DNA of 5,374 bases from Paenibacillus sp. (GTDB lineage: Bacteria > Bacillota > Bacilli > Paenibacillales > Paenibacillaceae). Position numbers and translations under genes: made by a program. Where the stretch lies: positions 1 to 5,374 of the forward strand of contig JAQSXN010000333.1 of the NCBI GenBank assembly GCA_029256665.1, read 5' to 3'. Position 1 is the stretch's first letter; each line of letters starts with the position of its first letter. The notes under the pieces are model-generated. The model was not told the origin of the DNA, searched no databases, and was given only the letters and a program-made list of their open reading frames with translations. Below are positions 1-4,873 of this stretch, piece after piece.

Positions 1-115
1 ACGTATAACTGCCGCCGGAAGGGAGGTTGGCCGATACGGTAATGTCGTCCGCGAGCGACGGGGAGAAGGTTTCTTCGACCATATCCAGGAACGCGTTATA
101 TATCATGCCCTTCAT
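1..115 (-). CDS. Heme-NO/O2-binding (HNOB/H-NOX-like) protein, N-terminal part only
   Basis: Only the first 38 residues lie in the window; the gene continues past the left edge. The visible protein starts MKGMIYNAFLDMVEETFSP and includes LPSGGSYT at residues 31-38. An MKG(I/M)-(I/F)-x-N opening, a helix ending in FSP and an SGG-x-YT segment match my recollection of bacterial heme NO-binding domain proteins, which bind heme and sense NO or O2 in the cytoplasm. The proximal heme histidine, usually near residue 100, is outside the window, so heme binding cannot be confirmed. The ATG lies one base after the TAG stop of the HD-GYP regulator, with a strong ribosome binding site 6 bases upstream inside that gene's 3' end. 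The two are almost certainly co-transcribed and probably translationally coupled. H-NOX proteins are often encoded beside histidine kinases or cyclic-di-GMP enzymes, which fits. It could instead be an HNOB-type protein with little heme affinity. Confidence 0.75.
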   Translation of the reverse strand, partial: MKGMIYNAFLDMVEETFSPSLADDITVSANLPSGGSYT

Positions 116-116
116 C

Positions 117-1184
117 CTAAGCCCCCTCTACGATTGGATCCGTCATAGGAAACTGATCGCCGGAAATGATGGATAAGAACGCCTCGACGACGCGCGGGTC
201 AAAATGCTCCCCGGACTGCGCCTTAATCTCGGCGATAGCCTCTTCGCTAGTCCAAGCCCGCTTGTAGGGGCGTTCGTGCGTAAGGGCATCGTAAAAATCG
301 GCGAGCGCCACGATTCGCCCGGCCAACGGGATATATTCGCCGCTAAGTCCTCTAGGGTAACCCGTTCCGTTCCATTTCTCGTGATGGGTAAGGGCAATGA
401 TGCCGGCCGTCTGCAGGACGGGGAAGACGCTGCCTTGCAGAATAAGGGCGCCGATATCGGCATGCTCTTTCATTTTGGCGAATTCCTCGGGGGTGAAACG
501 TCCCGGTTTAAGCAGGATGCCGTCCGGGATGCCGATCTTGCCGATGTCGTGGAGCGGCGCGGCGCGTCCGATCAGGGCCGCTTCGTCCGCGGGCAGCCCC
601 ATGCCGAGCGCGATACGCTCGGATAAGTCGCCGACGCGCTTCGTGTGCTGGCCCGTTTCGTCGTCGCGATACTCCGCCGTGCGGCCGAGCACGTCCAAGA
701 TCTCCGCCTGGGCAAGCTCAAGCTCCCTCGTGCGTTCGCGAACGCGCTGCTCCAGATCCTGATTGCGCACTTGCAGCTGCAGATGATAGAAACGAGTGGC
801 GAGGAAGTTCTGAATGCGCAGCACGACCTCCGTCCGGTCGAAGGGCTTGGCGATAAAGTCGTTGGCCCCTTCATGCAGCGCTCGTGTTTTCGCCTCCGTC
901 GTTACGTCGGCCGTCAACACGAGAATCGGCAAATATTCGCCTTCCGGCGTCCACTTCCGCAAATATTGGAGCGCCGTAAAACCGTCCATCTCCGGCATAT
1001 GCAAGTCTAGCAGCACGATATCGGGGCGATGCTCCGCATAGAGCGCTTCCAACTCCAACGGATTCGTTGTCGTCACGAGATTCGTATAACCCGCACGGGT
1101 CAGGATGCGCTCAAGCAAGCTGATATTGTATTCTTGATCGTCCACGATCAGGAACTTGGCACTGTGGTTCCAATGAACATCCAT
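117..1184 (-). CDS. Two-component response regulator, REC-HD-GYP, predicted cyclic-di-GMP phosphodiesterase
   Basis: Predicted cytoplasmic response regulator whose output domain hydrolyses cyclic-di-GMP. From the start at 1184 it is 355 residues; the open frame extends to an ATG at 1277 (386 residues). In the longer numbering, REC spans about 41-160, with acidic pair D46/D47, phospho-acceptor D91 in LLDLHMPEMDG, T122 and K144 (KPF). A coiled-coil linker covers about 163-200. The HD-GYP domain (about 200-370) has E207 and H211 in ETGQH, H243-D244 followed by IGKIGIP, H272, H298-H299, GYP at 306-308 and D327, so the metal ligands and signature look complete and an active enzyme is expected. I prefer the 1184 start for three reasons: TGAGG sits 8 bases upstream, only about 9 of the 30 codons before it end in G or C (unlike the GC-rich remainder), and REC domains usually begin within about 10 residues of the N-terminus. 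An ATG at 1235 with AGGAAG 7 bases upstream is the alternative. The next gene, HNOB-like, follows after one base. Confidence 0.93.
   Translation of the reverse strand: MDVHWNHSAKFLIVDDQEYNISLLERILTRAGYTNLVTTTNPLELEALYAEHRPDIVLLDLHMPEMDGFTALQYLRKWTPEGEYLPILVLTADVTTEAKTRALHEGANDFIAKPFDRTEVVLRIQNFLATRFYHLQLQVRNQDLEQRVRERTRELELAQAEILDVLGRTAEYRDDETGQHTKRVGDLSERIALGMGLPADEAALIGRAAPLHDIGKIGIPDGILLKPGRFTPEEFAKMKEHADIGALILQGSVFPVLQTAGIIALTHHEKWNGTGYPRGLSGEYIPLAGRIVALADFYDALTHERPYKRAWTSEEAIAEIKAQSGEHFDPRVVEAFLSIISGDQFPMTDPIVEGA
122..128 (-). promoter_or_regulatory. Ribosome binding site of the HNOB-like gene
   Basis: On the minus strand GAGGGGG lies 6 bases before the ATG at 115-113. It is embedded in the last codons of the upstream HD-GYP gene. 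This supports the chosen start and re-initiation by ribosomes that have just finished the regulator. Confidence 0.6.
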
Positions 1185-1492
1185 ATGGTTGGCCTCATTT
1201 GCTTTTAGAAGTTGTTCAAAAAGTACGCTTCCCATTATAAGTCTTCCTGGTAGCTTATTCGACATCGAATCTCTCATGTTGAATTAGCTAAACTTGCCAT
1301 TCTTACACTATTATAAATGGAAAATTGATATTTTACGACTGGATTCTTCGTTGTTCGACATGGGTAGATAGCAGGGTGTTCCGATTGGCGGGTATTCTGT
1401 CTAGGTTCTTTGGGAGGATTACGGTGAAGATTGTCGAATGAAAAGGATGGAAGAGACTGCTAGATACACTTGAGAAGAAATGAGGGGTCCCC
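1185..1492. other. Intergenic region between the divergent HD-GYP and MHYT-kinase genes
   Basis: About 308 bases separate the preferred start of the HD-GYP gene (1184) from the kinase start (1493). The left part is AT-rich and carries the two minus-strand -10 candidates. I found no convincing plus-strand sigma-A promoter for the kinase; TTGATA (1325-1330), TTGGCG (1385-1390) and TTGTCG (1431-1436) lack a well-spaced -10. Just before the kinase lies GGGAGG (1412-1417), followed by a five-codon frame GTG...TGA (1424-1441). That overlaps by ATGA a second eleven-codon frame (1438-1473). These could be a leader or chance. No RNA gene or riboswitch was recognised. Confidence 0.5.
1310..1338 (-). 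promoter_or_regulatory. Candidate sigma-A promoter for the HD-GYP/HNOB operon
   Basis: On the minus strand a perfect TATAAT (1315-1310) is preceded after 17 bases by TCGTAA (1338-1333), a weak 3-of-6 match to TTGACA. The surroundings are AT-rich compared with the flanking genes. A second TATAAT on the same strand at 1239-1234 overlaps the ATG at 1235. It has only a poor -35 (TCGAAT, 17 bases upstream), but if used it would allow translation only from the 1184 start. Confidence 0.4.
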
Positions 1493-3082
1493 ATGCATCA
1501 CCACCACGGCTCCTATGACACGCTTCTGGTCTTATTCTCTTACATTGTCGCGATTGCCGCTTCCTATACCGTTCTGGATTTGGTTAACCGGATCAGCACC
1601 ACGTCCGGATCGAGCCGATGGCTCTGGCTGTCGTTCGGCGCGTGCTCGATGGGGATGGGCATCTGGTCGATGCACTTCGTCGGCATGCTCGCGTTCTCGT
1701 TGCCGGTTCCCGTCGCGTACCACATACCGACGGTCATCTTGTCCGTCTTGTTCGCGATAGCGGCCTCGTTTGCCGCGCTGCATATCGTAGGCAGATCGCA
1801 GCCGACGATCCGGCGGATCGTTTCGGGAGGCATTCTGCTCGCGGCAGGCATCGTCGCGATGCATTACGTCGGCATGGAAGCCATGCTGATCCCGATTCGG
1901 TACGATGACTTTTATGTGGGGTTGTCCGTGTTGATCGCGCTAATCGCGGCGATTACGGCGCTGTGGTTGTCCTTTTATTTTCGCAGGGACAGGGCGGGGA
2001 AACGCGGTTATATCGCGCTTAAAATCGGAAGCGCCCTTATTATGGGAGCCGCAGTAGCGGGGATGCACTATGTGGGCATGATCGCGGCTTCGTTCGAGAT
2101 GGGGGGCGTATCCCAGTTCGAGGGCTCCGGGCTTATTCTTGACCAGAAGTGGCTTGCCTACTTTATCTCGGGGGGCACGTTGTTTACGCTCGGGCTGTCG
2201 CTGACCGGTATTTTTATTTCCAACAAATTCGTTTCCCTGGATTCGGAGATCGAAGACAAGACGGCGGAGATCCGCAGCATGAACGAGGAGCTCATGGAGC
2301 TTAACGATCATTTGGAGAGCCTCGTCAAGGAGCGGACCAACGAGCTGACGCACGCGCGCGACGAAGCGGTACGGGCGAACCTGATCAAAAGCCAGTTCCT
2401 CGCGAACATGAGCCATGAGCTGCGCACGCCGCTTAACGCGATTATCGGATATAGCGAAATGCTGATGGAAGAAGCCGACGAGATGGGGGAGCAGGCCTTT
2501 ACGGACGATCTCGACAAAATACGTAAGGCCGGCACCCACCTGTTAATGCTGATTAACGATATTCTCGACATTTCGAAAATAGAGGCGGGCAAGGTGGAGC
2601 TCTACTATGAGCAGACGTCCATCGCGGATCTTATGCAGGAAGTCATCGCCACGGTTCAGCCGCTGATCGAAGGCGCCGGCAATACTTTGCGAACGCTGAT
2701 AGCGGAGGGAGAGCTGGAGATCGACGTAACGAAGCTGCGCCAGATCCTGCTTAATCTGCTTAGCAATGCGGGCAAGTTTACGCATGCGGGCAACGTCCGA
2801 TTCGAGGCGTATCCGGAGCCGTCGAAAGGCCGGTCGGGGTACAGCTTCATCATCGCCGATTCCGGCATCGGCATGACCGCGGAGCAGCTCAAGCGGCTGT
2901 TCCAGCCGTTCACGCAAGCGGATGCCTCCACGACGCGCAAGTACGGCGGCACGGGCCTCGGCCTTGCGATCAGCCATCGTTATCTGGCTATGATGGGCGG
3001 CCATATCCAAGTGACGAGCGAGCAGGGCCAAGGCAGCACGTTTAAGTGTTGGGTGCCGGCGGGGCGGAGGGAGGAAGTGTAG
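1493..3082 (+). CDS. MHYT-domain sensor histidine kinase
   Basis: A 529-residue integral membrane histidine kinase. Residues about 9-244 form a seven-helix MHYT sensor with MHFVGM (60-65), MHYVGM (123-128) and MHYVGM (191-196). The histidines H61, H124 and H192 and nearby methionines are the residues proposed in this family to bind copper and sense O2, CO or NO; this is a family hypothesis, not proven here. A charged coiled coil (about 248-300) leads to HisKA with phospho-acceptor H308 in NMSHELRTP. The ATPase domain (about 412-525) has the N box (NLLSN, 421-425), DSGIGM (456-461), an F box (LFQPF) and GGTGLGLAI (485-493), so kinase activity is expected. There is no attached receiver. The start ATG has GAGGGG 5 bases upstream, and the native N-terminus is MHHHHGSYD. 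The nearest response regulator is the divergent HD-GYP protein, a possible but unproven partner. Confidence 0.95.
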   Translation: MHHHHGSYDTLLVLFSYIVAIAASYTVLDLVNRISTTSGSSRWLWLSFGACSMGMGIWSMHFVGMLAFSLPVPVAYHIPTVILSVLFAIAASFAALHIVGRSQPTIRRIVSGGILLAAGIVAMHYVGMEAMLIPIRYDDFYVGLSVLIALIAAITALWLSFYFRRDRAGKRGYIALKIGSALIMGAAVAGMHYVGMIAASFEMGGVSQFEGSGLILDQKWLAYFISGGTLFTLGLSLTGIFISNKFVSLDSEIEDKTAEIRSMNEELMELNDHLESLVKERTNELTHARDEAVRANLIKSQFLANMSHELRTPLNAIIGYSEMLMEEADEMGEQAFTDDLDKIRKAGTHLLMLINDILDISKIEAGKVELYYEQTSIADLMQEVIATVQPLIEGAGNTLRTLIAEGELEIDVTKLRQILLNLLSNAGKFTHAGNVRFEAYPEPSKGRSGYSFIIADSGIGMTAEQLKRLFQPFTQADASTTRKYGGTGLGLAISHRYLAMMGGHIQVTSEQGQGSTFKCWVPAGRREEV

Positions 3083-3098
3083 AGGTTATCGATAGCAT

Positions 3099-3127
3099 GG
3101 GAGATAAAAGACTCGCTTTTGTCTCCC
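3099..3127 (+). terminator. Hairpin after the kinase gene, possible terminator without a U tract
   Basis: GGGAGATAAAAG (3099-3110) and CTTTTGTCTCCC (3116-3127) form a 12-bp stem with one G-T wobble around the loop ACTCG, starting 17 bases after the kinase stop. It is followed by GGGGGTAG and not by a run of T, so it is not a textbook intrinsic terminator. It may still end the kinase transcript with help, or protect its 3' end. Confidence 0.5.
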
Positions 3128-3204
3128 GGGGGTAGTCTGAGCACGCGATCGCTAGCCATCCTGTTGCGCTAAGACCGGCAGTTGAAGAACCATCGTCTGC
3201 GCTC

Positions 3205-3233
3205 TTGACTTCATAATTGAGAATTGTTATCAT
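3205..3233 (+). promoter_or_regulatory. Sigma-A promoter of the siderophore-binding protein gene
   Basis: TTGACT (3205-3210) matches the -35 consensus at 5 of 6 positions. After exactly 17 bases comes TATCAT (3228-3233), 5 of 6 to TATAAT. Transcription would start near 3240, about 70 bases before the ATG. The -10 element is overlapped by the Fur box. Confidence 0.75.
3218..3232 (+). promoter_or_regulatory. Fur box
   Basis: TGAGAATTGTTATCA matches the Bacillus 7-1-7 Fur consensus TGATAAT-N-ATTATCA at 12 of 14 defined positions. It overlaps the spacer and -10 of the promoter, a position in which Fe-bound Fur would block RNA polymerase. Iron-repressed expression of the following siderophore-binding protein is therefore predicted. 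Confidence 0.8.
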
Positions 3234-3309
3234 TAACATGCTCGGACATATCCATTAGAAGATAGAGACAAATACCGAGACTTGCGGAATAGAAGGAGTC
3301 CATACCTGA

Positions 3310-4314
3310 ATGAAAGCGAACAACACGAAATTATCTCTAAGCGCATTAGCGGGAATCTTGCTGCTCTCGATGCTGCTGGCCGCGTGCGGTAACAATAACG
3401 GAGGCAACGAAGGCGGCGCCGCATCAAGCGAGCCGACTGCAAGCATGGCGGCCGAACCAACCGAGACGGAAGCGCCAACGGAGCGCAAGCTAACGGACGG
3501 ACTGGGCCACGAGGTGACGATCCCGGCCGAGCCGAAGCGAATTATCGCTTCTTACTTAGAGGATTATCTGGCGGCCTTGGAAGTAACGCCGGTAGCGCAA
3601 TGGTCGGTAAAAAACGGCATGCAAGAATATCTGCAGCCTTATTTGGCCGACGTGCCGCCCATCCCCTTCGACCTCCCTTACGAGGCGGTGCTGTCGTTCG
3701 ATCCGGATCTCATTATTACGGGCACGGCGAGCACGGTTGAAGGGGACAAATACGAGCAGTATTCGCAGATCGCTCCAACCTTTACGCTCGGCGACGAAGT
3801 GAACGGCGACTGGCGCCAGTCGCTGCTGAAAATCGGCGAGGTGCTCGGCAAGTCGGAGAAGGCGCAGCTAGTGCTGGACGACTACGAGAAGAAGGCCGCG
3901 GAAGCTAAGACGGCGCTGCAGGAGAAAGCGGGCGGACAATCCGCGGCCGCGATTTGGCTCGTATCCAATACGTTCTACGTGGTCAGCGACTCGTTGTCCA
4001 GCGGCGCGGTTCTGTATAAGGAGCTGGGTCTGACGGTACCGGCGACGGTGAAAGAGATATCCGAAGGCAGCGATGGCGCGAACTGGAATCAGCTGTCGCT
4101 CGAGAAGCTGGCGCAGCTCGACGCCGACCATATCTTCTTGATCAATAGCGACGGCGACGGCGCCGCGGCGCTTCAGGATCCCATCTGGCAGAACATTCCG
4201 GCCGTCAAGAACGGCAACATCTACGAGTACGGCAGGGACACAAGCTGGCTATACGCGGGCCCGATCGCCAATTCGCAGATGATCGACGATGTTCTGGAGA
4301 GCATCGCGAAGTAG
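3310..4314 (+). CDS. Iron(III)-siderophore ABC transporter substrate-binding lipoprotein
   Basis: A 334-residue extracytoplasmic binding lipoprotein that should capture ferric siderophores and deliver them to an ABC importer. A type II signal peptide (residues 1-25) ends in the lipobox LAAC with lipidated C26. A flexible Gly/Asn/Glu/Thr-rich linker runs to about residue 58. The remainder has the order of a class III (periplasmic_binding_2, FhuD/FeuA-like) protein: GHEVTIPAEPKRIIAS, then LPYEAVLSFDPDLIITG, YEQYSQIAPTF, a long central helix and a C-terminal PIWQNIPAVKNGNIYEY segment. The siderophore type cannot be read from sequence. The ATG is the first possible start, because a TGA precedes it in frame; AAGGAG lies 11 bases upstream, a slightly long spacing. 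Its own promoter with Fur box and its own terminator make it monocistronic. No permease or ATPase gene is visible, so it presumably works with components encoded elsewhere. Confidence 0.93.
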   Translation: MKANNTKLSLSALAGILLLSMLLAACGNNNGGNEGGAASSEPTASMAAEPTETEAPTERKLTDGLGHEVTIPAEPKRIIASYLEDYLAALEVTPVAQWSVKNGMQEYLQPYLADVPPIPFDLPYEAVLSFDPDLIITGTASTVEGDKYEQYSQIAPTFTLGDEVNGDWRQSLLKIGEVLGKSEKAQLVLDDYEKKAAEAKTALQEKAGGQSAAAIWLVSNTFYVVSDSLSSGAVLYKELGLTVPATVKEISEGSDGANWNQLSLEKLAQLDADHIFLINSDGDGAAALQDPIWQNIPAVKNGNIYEYGRDTSWLYAGPIANSQMIDDVLESIAK

Positions 4315-4344
4315 GCGAGGCGTCCCCTCACCGCGATAATAACG

Positions 4345-4395
4345 AAACGGCAGGACGCCGTCCCTCCTCGAAAGGGCCGGCCCTGCCGTTTTTTT
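4345..4395 (+). terminator. Intrinsic terminator of the siderophore-binding protein gene
   Basis: AAACGGCAGG (4345-4354) pairs perfectly with CCTGCCGTTT (4382-4391), with further inner pairing (GCCG with CGGC, CCCT with AGGG). The stem runs directly into seven T residues (4389-4395). It begins 30 bases after the stop codon of the lipoprotein gene. Confidence 0.9.
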
Positions 4396-4403
4396 GGGTC
4401 TAG

Positions 4404-4580
4404 CGGTTGCCACAGCGGCTATTTAAGCGCAATTGCTTGTTTCCGAAATGTAACGGTTGTACAGATGCTTATTTCGAGGCAAACACACTTTTTCTAGGTC
4501 TATTGCGCCAAATAAGCTCCACCGCAACCGTTACATTCTCAGAACCGCCCAAATGAGGCGTTTAGCCGCTGTGGCAACCG
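4404..4580. repeat. 177-bp imperfect palindrome, MITE- or BIME-like element of unknown identity
   Basis: Three separate perfect inverted matches share one axis at position 4492. CGGTTGCCACAGCGGCTA (4404-4421) is the complement of 4563-4580 over 18 bases. ATGTAACGGTTG (4448-4459) is the complement of 4525-4536 over 12 bases. GCTTATTT (4467-4474) is the complement of 4510-4517 over 8 bases. The segments between have diverged and the central 35 bases are unpaired. The common axis shows this is a real, decayed palindrome. It has no open frame and no transposase. It could be a non-autonomous mobile element, a REP/BIME-type interspersed repeat, or a structured RNA. I do not recognise a named family. 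Confidence 0.75.
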
Positions 4581-4693
4581 TTACGGATCGAGATAACCGT
4601 TACATGGTTCGAAATAACCGTTACGGTTCGAGATAACCGTTACATGGTTCGAAATAACCGTTACGGCTCGAGATAACCGTTACGCGGTCCGAA
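4575..4693 (+). repeat. Tandem array of AACCGTTAC units with alternating 21/19-bp spacing
   Basis: Units begin at 4593, 4614, 4633, 4654 and 4673, each starting ATAACCGTTAC. They are preceded by a variant unit CAACCGTTAC at 4575 that forms the end of the palindrome. Unit lengths run 21, 19, 21, 19, 21: the long units carry CATGGTTCGAA or CGCGGTCCGAA after the shared part, and the short ones GG(T/C)TCGAG. Two of the long units (4593-4613 and 4633-4653) are identical. The array gives a spacing near two helical turns and many small inverted repeats such as ACGGTT/AACCGT. It ends about 180 bases before the GH95 gene. Function unknown; a protein-binding array or repeat expansion is possible. Confidence 0.8.
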
Positions 4694-4770
4694 GTTAGTC
4701 GGCCCTAGGTTCCGCCAGTCGTCCAAAAGCCGCGCCCCGCAAGGGATCCCGGGCGTGTGCGCGGATAATC

Positions 4771-4822
4771 GTACCCCCGAAACCGGAATTGTACCTTTCG
4801 CGGGAGGGGGATTTTCGGGTAC
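4771..4822. promoter_or_regulatory. Inverted GTACCC/GGGTAC motifs upstream of the GH95 gene, possible operator
   Basis: GTACCCCCGAAA (4771-4782) faces TTTTCGGGTAC (4812-4822), and a further GTACCTTTCG lies at 4791, 20 bases after the first. This clustering upstream of a carbohydrate gene may be an activator or repressor site, but could be chance in GC-rich DNA. No clear sigma-A -35/-10 pair is visible here. TATACG (4831-4836) is the best -10 candidate and lacks a good -35. Confidence 0.25.
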
Positions 4823-4834
4823 CATACCCCTATA

Positions 4835-4848
4835 CGTAAGCGCTAACA
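4835..4848 (+). promoter_or_regulatory. cre (CcpA) or LacI-family operator
   Basis: CGTAAGCGCTAACA matches the cre consensus TGWAANCGNTNWCA at every defined position except the first base, and has the central AGCGCT palindrome typical of LacI/GalR-family operators. It sits 25 bases before the GH95 start, where CcpA would give carbon catabolite repression or a dedicated LacI-type regulator would give substrate control. The sequence cannot tell these apart. Confidence 0.55.
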
Positions 4849-4873
4849 TAGAAGAGGAACAGGATGGTGCGAT

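Noticed and set aside
204..1010. Plus-strand reading frames opposite the HD-GYP gene (up to 140 codons)
   Set aside because: They are shadows of the REC-HD-GYP coding sequence with no recognisable domain.
1940..3031. Long minus-strand reading frames opposite the kinase gene (about 162 and 199 codons)
   Set aside because: They lie entirely opposite a well-conserved gene, have arginine-rich composition typical of the complement of GC-rich coding DNA, and contain no recognisable domain.
3086..3094. Palindrome around TATCGATA after the kinase stop
   Set aside because: An eight-base palindrome is expected by chance and has no supporting context.
3042..3239. Minus-strand 65-codon frame across the kinase end and the Fur-controlled promoter
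   Set aside because: It starts inside the Fur box region, runs through the hairpin and into the kinase, and shows no domain or conserved feature.
4593..4693. Possible CRISPR array
   Set aside because: The units are contiguous 19-21 base repeats with no unique 30-base spacers and no cas genes, so this is a tandem repeat.
4575..4693. Plasmid-type iterons or a replication origin
   Set aside because: No replication initiator gene, DnaA boxes or AT-rich unwinding region are seen beside the array, and the flanking genes look chromosomal.
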